Counted from the stretch's first letter, positions 9,767-20,220 are shown. The stretch: DNA of 64,000 nt from Herbaspirillum sp. Sphag64 (GCF_014192645.1 NZ_JACHYE010000009.1:101895-165894); one strand, 5' to 3'. Translations and numbers: made by a program. Notes: generated by a model not told the origin, from the letters alone.

Positions 9767-11149
9767 TCACTTCTTCGCAGGTTTCTCGGCCGCTGGCGGC
9801 GTCGCGGGACGTTCTGCCAGTTTATGCTCGAGGTAATGAATATTGGTGCCACCTTCGATGAAGCGGGCATCCACCATTAGTTCGCGATGCAACGGGATGT
9901 TGGTCTGAATACCTTCAACCACCATCTCCGACAGCGCGATCTGCATCCGGCGGATTGCCTGTTCGCGCGTTGCGCCATAGGAGATCACTTTGCCCACCAT
10001 CGAATCATAGTTTGGCGGAACGAAGTAGCCGGCATAGGCATGCGAGTCAACCCGGATACCAGGACCACCAGGTACGTGCCAGGCGGTCAGGCGACCTGGC
10101 GACGGGATGAACTTGAACGGATCTTCAGCGTTGATACGGCACTCAATGGCATGGCCCTTGAGTTCGATGTCGCGCTGACGGTAGCGCAGCTTTTCGCCGG
10201 CAGCGATACGGATCTGCTCCTGCACGATATCGACGCCGGTGATCATTTCTGTGACCGGATGTTCAACCTGCACGCGGGTATTCATTTCGATGAAGTAGAA
10301 CTCTTCGTTTTCGTAGAGGAATTCAAAGGTACCCGCGCCGCGGTAATTCATCTTGCGGCAAGCTTCGGCGCAGCGCTCACCGATCTTTTCGATGATTTTG
10401 CGTGGAATACCGGGTGCTGGTGCTTCTTCGACAACCTTTTGGTGGCGACGTTGCATCGAGCAGTCGCGCTCGCCCAGCCAGATGGCATTCTTGTGTTCGT
10501 CGGCCAGAATCTGGATTTCCACGTGACGTGGATTTTCCAGATATTTCTCCATATAGACTTCGGGATTGCCGAACGCAGCGCCAGCTTCCGTCTTGGTCAT
10601 CGTGACCGCATTGATCAGTGCCGCTTCGGTATGCACCACGCGCATACCGCGTCCACCGCCACCGCCAGCTGCCTTGATGATGACCGGATAACCGATCTTG
10701 CGTGCAATTTGAACGATTTCCTTTGGATTGTCTGGCAACGCACCTTCCGAGCCAGGTACGCATGGCACGCCAGCGCGGATCATGGCTTGTTTAGCCGAGA
10801 CCTTGTCGCCCATCATGCGGATGTTTTCTGCACGCGGACCAATGAAGACGAAGCCGGATTGCTCAACCCGTTCGGCGAAGTCGGCATTCTCAGAGAGGAA
10901 GCCATAACCGGGGTGGATCGCCTGCGCATCGGTAACTTCAGCGGCGCTGATGATGGCCGGCATGTTCAGATAGCTCAGCGCGGAAGGTGCGGGGCCGATA
11001 CATACTGATTCATCTGCCAACTTCACGTATTTTGCTTCACGGTCGGCCTCGGAGTGCACGACCACGGTCTTGATACCCATTTCGCGGCATGCGCGCTGGA
11101 TACGAAGGGCAATTTCGCCACGATTGGCGATAAGTATTTTTTCAAACAT
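9767..11149 (-). CDS. accC: Acetyl-CoA carboxylase, biotin carboxylase subunit
   Basis: A 460-aa ATP-grasp enzyme that carboxylates the biotin on AccB, the first step of fatty-acid synthesis. It shows the N-terminal [16 protein letters not shown], the glycine-rich ATP loop [11 protein letters not shown] near residue 160, and the catalytic segment [14 protein letters not shown] near 290. The last 20 residues are a Lys/Ala/Pro tail beyond the usual family end. It sits 137 bp after accB and is almost contiguous with prmA. Confidence 0.97.
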   Translation of the reverse strand: MFEKILIANRGEIALRIQRACREMGIKTVVVHSEADREAKYVKLADESVCIGPAPSALSYLNMPAIISAAEVTDAQAIHPGYGFLSENADFAERVEQSGFVFIGPRAENIRMMGDKVSAKQAMIRAGVPCVPGSEGALPDNPKEIVQIARKIGYPVIIKAAGGGGGRGMRVVHTEAALINAVTMTKTEAGAAFGNPEVYMEKYLENPRHVEIQILADEHKNAIWLGERDCSMQRRHQKVVEEAPAPGIPRKIIEKIGERCAEACRKMNYRGAGTFEFLYENEEFYFIEMNTRVQVEHPVTEMITGVDIVQEQIRIAAGEKLRYRQRDIELKGHAIECRINAEDPFKFIPSPGRLTAWHVPGGPGIRVDSHAYAGYFVPPNYDSMVGKVISYGATREQAIRRMQIALSEMVVEGIQTNIPLHRELMVDARFIEGGTNIHYLEHKLAERPATPPAAEKPAKK

Positions 11150-11286
11150 AAGAGGAAATGTGCTTCGCCAAGAGTCAAGCGTTTAGAGTCAGATAACCAG
11201 ATCCGCCAGGGAGTTCGGGACGGCGACGGCATTTAATGATGCCTGCCGAGCCCGGCGTGCCATCCCCGATTCCGTTCTGGCAGGAT

Positions 11287-11751
11287 TTAGCCAATCACGA
11301 ACAACGGTTGACCGAATTCGACCGGTTGGCCGTTTTCAACCAGGATCTGCTTGATCACGCCGGATTTGTCGGCGTCGATTTCGTTGAGCAGCTTCATTGC
11401 TTCGATAATGCACAGCGTATCGCCTTCCTTGACTTCCTTGCCCACTTCCACGAAAGCGGGAGAGCCTGGCGCCGAAGAGCGGTAGAAGGTGCCGACCATT
11501 GGCGACTTGACGATATGACCCTCTGGTACGACAGGGGCTGCCGGTGCGGCGCTTGCCACAGGTGCAGCAGCAGGAGCGGCTTGCAGTGTTTGTGGATAGG
11601 ACGCTTGTGGCTGCATCATCACGACCTGGTTTTGCGGTGTCGCTGACGACTTGACGATACGTACCTTGCTTTCGCCTTCGGTGACTTCCAGTTCTTCGAT
11701 GTCAGATTCGGCGACCAGGTCGATCAGCGTTTTGAGTTTCCGTAAATCCAT
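11287..11751 (-). CDS. accB: Biotin carboxyl carrier protein of acetyl-CoA carboxylase
   Basis: A 154-aa biotin carrier. N-terminal interaction domain (residues 1-40), an Ala/Pro/Gln-rich flexible linker (about 40-76) and a C-terminal biotinyl domain with the attachment motif EAMKL, Lys120. Works with AccC and the AccAD carboxyltransferase. Gene order aroQ-accB-accC-prmA on the minus strand is typical. Confidence 0.97.
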   Translation of the reverse strand: MDLRKLKTLIDLVAESDIEELEVTEGESKVRIVKSSATPQNQVVMMQPQASYPQTLQAAPAAAPVASAAPAAPVVPEGHIVKSPMVGTFYRSSAPGSPAFVEVGKEVKEGDTLCIIEAMKLLNEIDADKSGVIKQILVENGQPVEFGQPLFVIG

Positions 11752-11853
11752 GTGAATTCCTCAGTAAGTAATTAGTAGCAAGAAAAATGCATTTGATTAA
11801 CCCAACATCGCCTCAGACAGTGGCGATGTGGATGAAATGAAGCTAAGCTGAAC

Positions 11854-12294
11854 CTAAGCCGATACTTGTAACAGGTGATCAATTGCGAGGCGGTACCCAT
11901 CGACACCGAAACCACATAACACTGCCTTGGCAATGCCTGACAGATAGGAGTGATGGCGGAAGGATTCGCGCTGATGGACGTTCGAGATATGCACTTCCAC
12001 AAAAGGAATAGCCACGCCAGCCAGCGCATCCCGCAGGGCAACACTGGTGTGGGTGAGTCCGCCCGGGTTGATCACGATTGCATCGACGCCCTCTTGACGT
12101 GCGGCGTGAATACGGTCAATCAGGGCGCCTTCGTGGTTGCTCTGGAAGCTGTTGAGCGTCGCACCGGCCTTGCTGGCTTGCAAGGAAGCACGCTGTTCAA
12201 TGTCTGCCAGGGTCGTCGAACCGTAGACTTCAGGCTCCCGCGTCCCCAGTAAATTCAGGTTGGGGCCATTCAGGAGGAGAAGGTGTTTTGCCAT
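11854..12294 (-). CDS. aroQ: 3-dehydroquinate dehydratase, type II
   Basis: A 146-aa type II dehydroquinase of the shikimate pathway, forming a dodecamer in known members. Recognised by [18 protein letters not shown] at residues 8-25 (with the catalytic Tyr24), [16 protein letters not shown] in the middle and [16 protein letters not shown] near residue 100. It lies about 100 bp upstream of accB on the same strand, and aroE of the same pathway is at 19387 on the other strand. Confidence 0.96.
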   Translation of the reverse strand: MAKHLLLLNGPNLNLLGTREPEVYGSTTLADIEQRASLQASKAGATLNSFQSNHEGALIDRIHAARQEGVDAIVINPGGLTHTSVALRDALAGVAIPFVEVHISNVHQRESFRHHSYLSGIAKAVLCGFGVDGYRLAIDHLLQVSA

Positions 12295-12378
12295 TGAGAT
12301 AAAGCTCCGTTTGACGGCGATGCGCGCATTTTGCCGTCAAATGACTGCATTTGGCAAGAGAAACTTGATTTGAGTGTT

Positions 12379-12906
12379 TTACAGGGATTTCAGATCTTGG
12401 CGTAACTGCTCAAAGTTGAGGCGGCCAAGATAGACTTTTTTGACATTGCCGTCCAGTCCGACCAATACCGTGAAAGGTAAACCACCGGCAGAATTGCCGA
12501 ATTGTCGCATCCATTCCGTGGCACCGGTACCGGCAACATAGAGAGGATAATTGATATGCATTTTTTCTGCAAATTGCGCGATGTTTTCCTGACTGTCGAC
12601 GCCGATGCCAATGATCTGGACCGGGGTGATTTCTTTCTGCATGGCAGCCAGTTCCGGCATTTCTTGAACACATGGCGCGCACCATGTAGCCCAGAAGTTA
12701 ATGATCAGCGGCTTTCCTTGCCATTGTGATAAGGCTTGTGGCTTGCCATGACTGTCAGGCAGGGTTTGTGCAAACAGTGCTGCCAATGCGGGATCGGTCG
12801 CCGTTGTGGCGAGCTTGACTGTAGTGCGCTGGTGACTGACATAGGCACCTATGCCTGCTGCAATCACGGCAACAATGATAAAAATCAACAGGTTACGAGT
12901 TTTCAT
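12379..12906 (-). CDS. TlpA-like membrane-anchored thiol-disulfide oxidoreductase
   Basis: A 175-aa thioredoxin-fold protein with an N-terminal signal anchor (residues 5-24) and a periplasmic redox domain whose active site is WCAPC (Cys76 and Cys79). These proteins reduce cysteines of exported targets, often in cytochrome c maturation. The start overlaps the end of the upstream conserved hypothetical gene by 14 bp, implying translational coupling. No cytochrome biogenesis genes are nearby, so the partner is unknown. Confidence 0.88.
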   Translation of the reverse strand: MKTRNLLIFIIVAVIAAGIGAYVSHQRTTVKLATTATDPALAALFAQTLPDSHGKPQALSQWQGKPLIINFWATWCAPCVQEMPELAAMQKEITPVQIIGIGVDSQENIAQFAEKMHINYPLYVAGTGATEWMRQFGNSAGGLPFTVLVGLDGNVKKVYLGRLNFEQLRQDLKSL

Positions 12907-13543
12907 CGTTCTCTTTCATGATCAGGCGGCGCACCGCCTCGATATTGGCGCGTTCTGCGGACTCTTTGCCTTGTTCTCCGCGCTTGCCGTTGCGTAGTCC
13001 GCCGCGCAGGTCGTCGGTATCATACACGGCAAGATGAACGCCCTCTGGAGCGTTGCCGCGCTGCCGGTACAGAAAGCTCAGCGTTTCCACTGGAGCATGT
13101 CGGTCTGCGCCTTTGAAGTGGGTACTTTCACTGACCTCGAAATCAATATTCTTGTTTAAAAGAAAAATCTCCACATCCTTGGCACTACTGGTAAAGAGCT
13201 GCAGGTAAATGTCGGAATGCTCGCCAGCGGTACCGTTGAGCACGGCACCAGTTAGATAGGGGTTGAAGTGCGACAAATCCTGCATCAGTTGCAATGCAAG
13301 TTGTCTTAACTGCAAGAGTCGGGCTGGCTGCGTATCGCCGAAGAAAAGCTCATTATAAAGACGTACTTCTTCTTCAACTTGCGCGTTATCGGGCATGACA
13401 TCGCCGCGAGACTTGTTGTCGCCCAGTAGTTGTCGCGCAGCCTTGCGCTTTGCAGTTGCATAATCGGCGCCATCTTCGGCGATCATGCGGGCTGCTGCAG
13501 CGGCGATTTCGGCGCGCAGGATGTCGGTATCGTTCTGGTACAT
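12893..13543 (-). CDS. Conserved hypothetical protein, nucleotidyltransferase-like segment
   Basis: A 216-aa soluble protein. I do not recognise an experimentally defined family. The N-terminal helix-rich part (AAAARMIAEDGADYATAKRKAARQLLG) resembles proteins found beside mpl in other betaproteobacteria. The central stretch GAVLNGTAGEHSDIYLQLF, near residues 100-118, has the spacing of a nucleotidyltransferase G-S-x8-S-D-x-D motif, but the final acidic residue is Tyr-Leu-Gln here, so any such activity is doubtful. It is divergent from mpl (159 bp between starts) and coupled to the TlpA-like gene. Confidence 0.75.
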   Translation of the reverse strand: MYQNDTDILRAEIAAAAARMIAEDGADYATAKRKAARQLLGDNKSRGDVMPDNAQVEEEVRLYNELFFGDTQPARLLQLRQLALQLMQDLSHFNPYLTGAVLNGTAGEHSDIYLQLFTSSAKDVEIFLLNKNIDFEVSESTHFKGADRHAPVETLSFLYRQRGNAPEGVHLAVYDTDDLRGGLRNGKRGEQGKESAERANIEAVRRLIMKENDENS

Positions 13544-13702
13544 GGGCGCAATGATACCCCGAACCCGTTCAGGAGATCAGTTCGCCATGCCAGGCTTCAT
13601 GATCTGAAAAAACGCATAACAAATCCCGCGCAGCCGTCCAGATCCTCGCCGTTCCGGCGCCCGGCTCAGGTAGAATCTCGGGATTCGTTCTCAAGATTGA
13701 CT

Positions 13703-15094
13703 ATGCACATTCATATCCTCGGCATTTGCGGCACCTTCATGGGGGGCCTGGCAGTGCTGGCCAAACAGGCCGGCCACAAGGTTACCGGCTGCGATGCCAA
13801 TGTCTACCCCCCGATGAGCACCCAGCTGGAGGCTCAGGGCATTGAATTGATTCAAGGTTTTGGGCCGGAACAGATCCGGTTGCAACCCGATCTGTTTATC
13901 ATCGGCAACGTGGTCTCGCGCGGCAATCCCTTGATGGAAGAAATCCTCAATCGTGGCTTGCCCTACATGTCCGGACCGCAATGGATGGGGCAACATATCC
14001 TGCGTGACAAATGGGTTCTGGCGGTTGCTGGCACCCATGGCAAAACCACCACCTCGGCAATGCTGGCGTGGATACTCGAACATGCCGGCTATGCCCCGGG
14101 GTTCCTGATTGGTGGCGTGCCGATGAATTTTGGCATTTCTGCGCGCTTGTCAGGCCCAACTACGGCTAAACAAAGCGATTCCGTGTTCTTCGTCATTGAA
14201 GCCGATGAGTACGATACTGCTTTCTTCGACAAGCGCAGTAAATTCGTGCACTACCATGCGCGCACGGCAATCCTGAACAATCTCGAATACGATCATGCAG
14301 ACATCTTCCCTGATCTGACCGCGATCGAGACCCAGTTTCACCATCTGGTACGCACGGTTCCCGGCATCGGCCGCTTACTGGTGAACGCCCGTGAGCCAGC
14401 ATTGGAGCGCGTGATTGCTCGTGGCTGCTGGAGCGAGTGCGAATCCTTTGGTGTTGCTGCCGGGGAATCTGGCTGGGCTATCCAAACCCATGACGATGGC
14501 AGCTTTGCGATTTTCTTCGATGGCCAGTTGCAAGGGACCGTGCAATGGCCGCTCACCGGCGAGCACAACCGCCTCAATGCGCTGGCAGCAGTAGCTGCCG
14601 CGCGCCATGTTGGGGTTGCCCCGGCAATAGCGATTGAGGCGCTGGCGCGCTTTGAAAGTGTCAAACGGCGCATGGAATTGCGCGGCACAGCCAATGGTGT
14701 GGCGGTCTATGACGACTTTGCCCATCACCCTACCGCGATTGCGACCACCGTTGCCGGTTTGCGCAAGAAGGTCGGCAATGCGCGCATCCTGGCGGTGTTG
14801 GAGCCGCGCTCCAACACCATGAAGCTAGGCACCATGAAAGAGGCCTTGCCAGGGAGTCTGGCGCAGGCCGATCTGGTCTTTGGCTTTGGTGCCAAGGGCA
14901 ATCCGAAGGAGGCACTGGGCTGGGATCTTGGACAGGCATTGGCACCGCTGGGTGACAAGGCGCAGGCCTTTGACGATCTCGCCGCGCTGGTGCAGGCAGT
15001 CAAGCGCGCCGCACAACCCGGGGATCAGGTGTTGGTCATGAGTAACGGTGGTTTTGGTGGTGTGCATCAAAAACTGCTGGATGCGCTCGCATGA
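13703..15094 (+). CDS. mpl: UDP-N-acetylmuramate:L-alanyl-gamma-D-glutamyl-meso-diaminopimelate ligase
   Basis: A 463-aa Mur-ligase-family enzyme that recycles murein tripeptide by attaching it to UDP-MurNAc. The start MHIHILGICGTFMGGLAVLA matches the family N-terminus exactly; the frame is open 91 codons further upstream but that part overlaps the divergent gene. The ATP-binding loop GTHGKTT is at residues 110-116, and the Mur-type EADEYDTAFFDKRSKF near 175 and DDFAHHPTAI near 343 are intact. Together with anmK (22370) and mtgA (20306) it places several cell-wall genes in this window. It overlaps the next gene by four bases (ATGA). Confidence 0.96.
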   Translation: MHIHILGICGTFMGGLAVLAKQAGHKVTGCDANVYPPMSTQLEAQGIELIQGFGPEQIRLQPDLFIIGNVVSRGNPLMEEILNRGLPYMSGPQWMGQHILRDKWVLAVAGTHGKTTTSAMLAWILEHAGYAPGFLIGGVPMNFGISARLSGPTTAKQSDSVFFVIEADEYDTAFFDKRSKFVHYHARTAILNNLEYDHADIFPDLTAIETQFHHLVRTVPGIGRLLVNAREPALERVIARGCWSECESFGVAAGESGWAIQTHDDGSFAIFFDGQLQGTVQWPLTGEHNRLNALAAVAAARHVGVAPAIAIEALARFESVKRRMELRGTANGVAVYDDFAHHPTAIATTVAGLRKKVGNARILAVLEPRSNTMKLGTMKEALPGSLAQADLVFGFGAKGNPKEALGWDLGQALAPLGDKAQAFDDLAALVQAVKRAAQPGDQVLVMSNGGFGGVHQKLLDALA

Positions 15095-15693
15095 TTCTGT
15101 ATCTGCACGGCTTCCGCTCCTCGCCGCAGTCTTTCAAGGCGAGGGTGATGTCGCAACGGATGCAGGCACTGGGGCGCGCGCAAGACTATCTTTGCCCGCA
15201 GTTGCCGGCTTCACCGGCAGCGGCGATAGCGTTGGCGCTGCAGTGCATTGGTGCTTGCCCACCGGAACAACTGACGGTAGTCGGTTCTTCGTTGGGCGGT
15301 TTCTATGCCACCTGGCTGGCTGAAAAACTGGGTTGTCGTGCCGTACTGCTTAATCCGGCAGTCAAGCCACCGCGTGATCTGGAGTCCTATGTCGGCGTGA
15401 CGACCCAATATCATTCTGATGCGCCGTTCGAGTTCAAGCGCGCGTACATTGACGAACTCAAGACCTTGATGATCGACCGGATCACCCAGCCGCAACGTTA
15501 CTTTCTGATTGCCGCAACCGGCGACGAAGTGCTCGACTGGCGCGATATGGTGGCGCATTATCCGGGCGCCCAGCACACCGTGATTGAAGGTAGTGACCAT
15601 GGCATCGCCGAGTTTGCCGACTACGCGGATGCGGTATTGCGCTTTTGCGGGGTTGATCCCTTGCCGACAACTTCCGGCAAGCGTAGTCAATGA
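15091..15693 (+). CDS. YqiA/YcfP-type alpha/beta-hydrolase esterase
   Basis: A 200-aa small serine hydrolase. It begins MILYLHGFRSSP, has the nucleophile elbow GSSLGG with Ser67, an Asp candidate at GDEVLDW near residue 147 and a His in SDHGIAEF near 169. E. coli YqiA shows esterase activity on short acyl chains; the natural substrate is unknown. It overlaps mpl by four bases and the ubiC frame by four bases, so the three form a translationally coupled run. Confidence 0.85.
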   Translation: MILYLHGFRSSPQSFKARVMSQRMQALGRAQDYLCPQLPASPAAAIALALQCIGACPPEQLTVVGSSLGGFYATWLAEKLGCRAVLLNPAVKPPRDLESYVGVTTQYHSDAPFEFKRAYIDELKTLMIDRITQPQRYFLIAATGDEVLDWRDMVAHYPGAQHTVIEGSDHGIAEFADYADAVLRFCGVDPLPTTSGKRSQ

Positions 15694-16295
15694 GTCTGCC
15701 GATGAGTCTGTCAACACTGCACAGTCGCGCACGGTGGTTCGATCATCCACTGGCGCTGAGACCCGGATCGGTCCTGCGCAGCTGGCTGGCGGATCCCGGC
15801 TCGATGACCTACAAGTTGCGTGCACGGTGTCAGGAACTACGGGTGCAAAGGTTGCGTCAATGCACCGGCAACGCACTTGCTGACGAATGTGATCTGCTGC
15901 AACTGACACCACGAGTGCCAGTACAGGAACGGGATGTGATCTTGCATTGTGATGGTCAGCCGGTGCTGTTCGGGCATACGGTGGCTGCGTTGTCAGCATT
16001 GCCTGCCTGGCCGTTTTTCGGGCGATTGGGCGAACGGCCGTTGGGCGCGAGTCTGTTTGCCGATCCGCTGGTACAGCGCGGTGCAATCCAGTTTGCGCGT
16101 CTGTATGCTGGCCATCCCTTGCTCAGGCGACTCTGTGCCGGGCTGGCACCGGTTCAGGTAGCGGCGGTGCAGGCGGCCTTGCCCTTGTATGCGCGGCGTT
16201 CTTTGTTTCGTCGCCAAGGCAGATTGCTGCTGGTGACTGATGTTTTCTTACCCGCTCTCAGCACGCTGATGGCGGTCAATATTGACGAATCCTGA
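15690..16295 (+). CDS. ubiC: Chorismate lyase
   Basis: A 201-aa protein with the UbiC pattern: N-terminal W-x-L-R-PGSVLRSWLADPGSMT, central VLFGHTVAALSALP, the PLGASLFADP stretch near residue 120, and ARRSLFRRQGRLLLVTDVFLP at the end. UbiC cleaves chorismate to 4-hydroxybenzoate for ubiquinone. An alternative internal start (second Met, residue 5) is possible. It overlaps the YqiA-like gene. Confidence 0.85.
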   Translation: MSLPMSLSTLHSRARWFDHPLALRPGSVLRSWLADPGSMTYKLRARCQELRVQRLRQCTGNALADECDLLQLTPRVPVQERDVILHCDGQPVLFGHTVAALSALPAWPFFGRLGERPLGASLFADPLVQRGAIQFARLYAGHPLLRRLCAGLAPVQVAAVQAALPLYARRSLFRRQGRLLLVTDVFLPALSTLMAVNIDES

Positions 16296-16326
16296 TGCAG
16301 TTTCTGCATTGTTAACTAAGTAATCG

Positions 16327-18405
16327 ATGAATTTATTTTTTGAAGAATCCGGTGATTTCAAGGCTGGCAGCGTACTGTCCCAGCAGGGCGAGGCCTATCA
16401 GGTCGAGTTGATCACCGGCAAGCGTAGCAAGGTCAAGGCCAAGGATGTCGTGTTGCAGTTCGCGACACCGGCACCGGCAGTGTTGGTCGAGCAGGCGCAG
16501 GCTATTGCACAGGAAATTGACCTCGACTTTCTATGGGAAGTCGCTGGACAGGAGGAGTTTGCCTTCGCTGACCTCGGTACTGAATATTTTGGCCATCCGC
16601 CGCTGCCACATGAAGCAGCGGGTTTGCTGATGTGTCTGCATTCTTCCCCGATTTACTTCTACAAGAAAGGCCGAGGCCGTTATAAGGCTGCACCGGAAGC
16701 TTCCTTGCAGGCAGCGTTGGCCGGGATCGAAAAGAAAAAGCAGCAAGCGCTGGTGCAGGCCGAGTATATCGAGCAGCTCAAGGCAGGCAGCTTGCCGGCG
16801 GCATTCAAGCCGCTGGCGCTGCAACTGCTGTTCCGGCCGGATAAAAACAGTATTGAATACAAGGCTCTGGATGCGGCCTGCAAGGAATTGCAAACCACAC
16901 CGCAACGACTGATGCTCAGCACTGGCGGCCTGGCTTCGCCGAAGCAGTTGCATGATGCCAAATTTCTGTTTGAATATTTCCCCAAGGGCAGCGGCTTCCC
17001 TGATGTCAGTGTCCCCTTGCCGCCAGCTAATTTGCCGTTGGCCGACGTTCAGGCATTTTCGATTGATGATGTCACCACGACCGAGATTGATGATGCCCTG
17101 TCGGTCGTGACGCTGGCCGATGGCAAGATTCGTGTCGGCATTCACATTGCCGCACCGGGCCTGGGGATCCGGCGTGATGATGCACTCGATGCGATTGCCC
17201 GCCAGCGCATGTCGACTGTTTACATGCCCGGCGAAAAAATCACCATGCTCCCCGACGCACTGGTGGCCGCCTATACGTTGGATGCCGGCAAACCATGTCC
17301 GGCACTGTCGCTGTACGCCACACTGGACCCGGCCGACTGGTCGGTACTGGAGACTGAAACATGTGCAGAGCTGGTACCTATTGCTGCCAATCTGCGCCAC
17401 AACGATCTCGATGCACTGGTCACTGAAGAAGCATTGGCCGCTAACAGTGGCGACTATGCGCACAAGGCTGAAATTGGCCTGCTATGGCAATGGGCGCAAG
17501 TGCTGGAAAAAGGCCGCATGGCCAAACGTGAAAGTTTTGGTCTGCGCCCCGAACAAAACAATCGCGTCGATTTCAATTTCTATGTCGACGACGACATCGT
17601 CACCATTACCCGCCGCAAGCGTGGTGCACCGTTGGACAAGATCGTCGCCGAGCTGATGATCTTCGCCAACAGTACCTGGGGCAAGTTCATGGCCGACCAC
17701 GGCGTCCCGGGCATTTATCGTGCGCAGGGCGGCGGCAGTGGTGGCTGGGCCGCCAAGATGCAGGTACGTATGGTCACCCATGCCGCACCCCATCAAGGCC
17801 TGGGCGTGGATCAATACGCCTGGAGCACTTCGCCGTTGCGGCGCTATACCGACCTGGTCAATCAGTGGCAGATTCTGGCTTGTCTCGAACACGGCGTCGC
17901 TGCGCCGCTGGCAGCACCGTTCAAACCACGTGATGCCGATCTGTTTGCCATCGTCTCTTCATTTGATTCGGCCTATTCCGGCTATGCCGACTTCCAGTCC
18001 GGCATGGAGCGCTACTGGTGTCTGCGCTGGCTGACTCAACAACAGGCACGTCAGGTCGATGCTGTGGTGCTCAAGGACGAAATCCTGCGACTGGTGGATA
18101 TCCCGCTGGTCATTCGCCTGCCCGGCATGCCGCAGATTGCGCGTGGCCTGCAGGTCAAACTGGATCTGTTGCGCTGGGATGAGGTTGACCTCACGGTCGA
18201 GGCACGACTGCTCGATGTGCCAGTTGCGCAGCCCGCCAATGCCGATGCCGTGCTCAATGAGGATGACGATGAGGATGGCGCTGGCGGCGAAGGGAACGAA
18301 GGGAGTGAAAATGGAGAAATGCCTTCCGATGAAACCGGGATCGAGAGCGCCATTCCTTCAGAGACATCGACCGGAACTGACGTAGAACCGCCGGATCAGG
18401 CCTAG
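16327..18405 (+). CDS. RNB-domain ribonuclease (RNase II/R family)
   Basis: A 692-aa 3'-5' exoribonuclease. The RNB catalytic domain spans about residues 235-550; the metal-binding motif FSIDDVTTTEIDDALSVV near residue 243 carries the aspartates, and the later GIYRAQGGGSGGWAAK and STSPLRRYTDLVNQWQ complete the active site. The N-terminal 230 residues are not a typical cold-shock pair, and the C-terminal S1-like domain is short. The last 60 residues are acidic and Ser/Gly-rich (EDDDEDGAGGEGNEGSENG), probably disordered. This variant architecture is common in betaproteobacteria and differs from E. coli rnb and rnr, so no symbol is given. Confidence 0.88.
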   Translation: MNLFFEESGDFKAGSVLSQQGEAYQVELITGKRSKVKAKDVVLQFATPAPAVLVEQAQAIAQEIDLDFLWEVAGQEEFAFADLGTEYFGHPPLPHEAAGLLMCLHSSPIYFYKKGRGRYKAAPEASLQAALAGIEKKKQQALVQAEYIEQLKAGSLPAAFKPLALQLLFRPDKNSIEYKALDAACKELQTTPQRLMLSTGGLASPKQLHDAKFLFEYFPKGSGFPDVSVPLPPANLPLADVQAFSIDDVTTTEIDDALSVVTLADGKIRVGIHIAAPGLGIRRDDALDAIARQRMSTVYMPGEKITMLPDALVAAYTLDAGKPCPALSLYATLDPADWSVLETETCAELVPIAANLRHNDLDALVTEEALAANSGDYAHKAEIGLLWQWAQVLEKGRMAKRESFGLRPEQNNRVDFNFYVDDDIVTITRRKRGAPLDKIVAELMIFANSTWGKFMADHGVPGIYRAQGGGSGGWAAKMQVRMVTHAAPHQGLGVDQYAWSTSPLRRYTDLVNQWQILACLEHGVAAPLAAPFKPRDADLFAIVSSFDSAYSGYADFQSGMERYWCLRWLTQQQARQVDAVVLKDEILRLVDIPLVIRLPGMPQIARGLQVKLDLLRWDEVDLTVEARLLDVPVAQPANADAVLNEDDDEDGAGGEGNEGSENGEMPSDETGIESAIPSETSTGTDVEPPDQA

Positions 18406-18444
18406 CTTTGTCGTAAAATCACTTTTTCCGCTCTCGTCGCGCCT

Positions 18445-19329
18445 GTGAAACCGTTCGTTGAAAATCGACTCCTCACCGGTGCACTCGCGCTCTCTGCGCT
18501 GGTGCACCTGATCTTGCTGGGCATCCATTTTGCTGCCCCGGCGAGCTTTCGCCTGCGACCTTCCGATCCCGGGCTGGAAGTGATTCTGGTCAATGCCAAA
18601 CACGCACAGGCACCACAAAAAGCTGATGCAATTGCACAGGCCAATCTTGACGGCGGCGGCAATGCCGATGACGGACGCGCCAAGTCGCCCTTGCCCGACA
18701 TGCACAAGGTCGAGGAAGGCGATAGCATCAAGGCGGTGCGGCGTCAGGTCGCCGAGCTCGAAGCGCAACAGCAGAAAGTTCTGTCACAGCTCAATCAGAG
18801 CACGACTGCAATCGTCTCGCCGCAGCGTCAGATACCGCAACCGCTCCCGTTGCAACCGAATGCTCGTGATCTCCAGGATGCGCAGGCCATCGCCCGCATG
18901 GAAGCAGAAGTCAACCGCAATATCGAGGCTTACAATAAGCGACCAAAGAAGACGCAAATCACTGCGCGCACGCGAGAAGCCAATTACGCCATCTATTACA
19001 AGAGCTTGCAGGAAAAGATTGAGAAGCTGGGGACACTCAATTTTCCCCAGCAGGATGGTAAAAAGCTCTACGGTGAGCTGATTGTCTACATTCCAGTATT
19101 TCAGGATGGCAGTATTTACGAAAAAGAAGGCGGCGCCAGAGTAGAGGCCAGCTCCGGTAATCCCGTTCTCGACCGCGCAGCGCTGGCGATCGTGCGCCGT
19201 TCGGCACCGTTTGGCAGCTTCCCGGCCAGTATGCGCAGCAGTGGCAGCAACGAGGTGTGGGAAGTGATTACGCGCTTCCGTTTCACCCATCAGGATACCC
19301 TGGAAGCCGAAGTCAGCACGGTGCAGTGA
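18445..19329 (+). CDS. TonB-like C-terminal domain protein
   Basis: A 294-aa protein with an N-terminal membrane anchor (about residues 12-32), a long Gln/Ala-rich coiled-coil linker (about 70-150) and a C-terminal TonB/TolA-type domain (roughly 195-290, with LIVYIPVFQDGSIYEKEGG and the region ending in VITRFRFTH). It is expected to span the periplasm and transmit energy or tether the outer membrane. The GTG start is chosen because the membrane anchor begins shortly after it. No exbB/exbD or receptor gene is adjacent. aroE follows 57 bp later. Confidence 0.82.
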   Translation: MKPFVENRLLTGALALSALVHLILLGIHFAAPASFRLRPSDPGLEVILVNAKHAQAPQKADAIAQANLDGGGNADDGRAKSPLPDMHKVEEGDSIKAVRRQVAELEAQQQKVLSQLNQSTTAIVSPQRQIPQPLPLQPNARDLQDAQAIARMEAEVNRNIEAYNKRPKKTQITARTREANYAIYYKSLQEKIEKLGTLNFPQQDGKKLYGELIVYIPVFQDGSIYEKEGGARVEASSGNPVLDRAALAIVRRSAPFGSFPASMRSSGSNEVWEVITRFRFTHQDTLEAEVSTVQ

Positions 19330-19386
19330 GTAGCAGAATCGAACACAACAGACACCAAGAACAGAGACCAAGAGTAGAGACTCCGC

Positions 19387-20220
19387 ATGGATGCATACGT
19401 CGTTATCGGCAACCCGATTGCCCACAGCAAATCACCAGAAATCCACGCCGGGTTTGCCCGTCAAACTGGTCAGACGCTGAGCTATGAACGCCTGCTCGCA
19501 CCGTTGGACGATTTCCCGGCAACGGTACGACGCTTCATTGCCGATGGTGGTTGCGGTGCCAATGTCACCGTTCCCTTCAAGCTGCAGGCACACACGCTGG
19601 CGGATCAGGTGACTGAACGCGCGCGTCTGGCAGGCGCCGTCAACACACTCAAATTTGAGCATGGCGCGATACTTGGTGACAACACCGATGGCGCGGGACT
19701 GGTTACCGACATTGTTGTCAACGCTGGCGTAACGTTGACAGGCAAACGGGTACTGCTACTCGGCGCCGGCGGTGCTGCCCGTGGCGCCTTGCTGCCGTTG
19801 CTCGAACAACAGCCTGCGGAACTGGTGCTGGCCAATCGCACTGTGTCCAAGGCACAGGAGCTGGTCGCGCAGTTTGTGCCGTTCGCCAATGAGAGTCCCT
19901 TGGAGGCGAGCGTTTATGCTGATCTGGAAGGCTCCTTTGATGTCATTATCAACGCCACCTCCGCCAGTCTGGAAGCCGAAGTGCCGCCAATTTCTGGGGC
20001 CGTCTTTACAACCACAACACTGGCTTACGACATGATGTATGGGAGTGCTCCGACCGTATTTATGCAGTTTGCTGCGCAACACGGCGCACTTGTGCGCGAT
20101 GGCCTCGGTATGCTGATCGAGCAGGCGGCCGAAGCTTTCTTGCTCTGGCGTGGTGTGCGTCCGACGACGGCAGAGGTGTTTGCCACTTTACGTGCACAGT
20201 TGTCGGCAGCAGTGAAGTAA
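19387..20220 (+). CDS. aroE: Shikimate dehydrogenase
   Basis: A 277-aa NADPH-dependent enzyme reducing 3-dehydroshikimate. It begins [20 protein letters not shown] (shikimate site), has the catalytic Lys in GANVTVPFK near residue 60, the NADP loop [11 protein letters not shown] near 125 and the adenine-contact motif NRT at 143. Neighbouring mtgA follows by 85 bp; aroE-mtgA adjacency is common in Burkholderiales. Confidence 0.96.
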   Translation: MDAYVVIGNPIAHSKSPEIHAGFARQTGQTLSYERLLAPLDDFPATVRRFIADGGCGANVTVPFKLQAHTLADQVTERARLAGAVNTLKFEHGAILGDNTDGAGLVTDIVVNAGVTLTGKRVLLLGAGGAARGALLPLLEQQPAELVLANRTVSKAQELVAQFVPFANESPLEASVYADLEGSFDVIINATSASLEAEVPPISGAVFTTTTLAYDMMYGSAPTVFMQFAAQHGALVRDGLGMLIEQAAEAFLLWRGVRPTTAEVFATLRAQLSAAVK

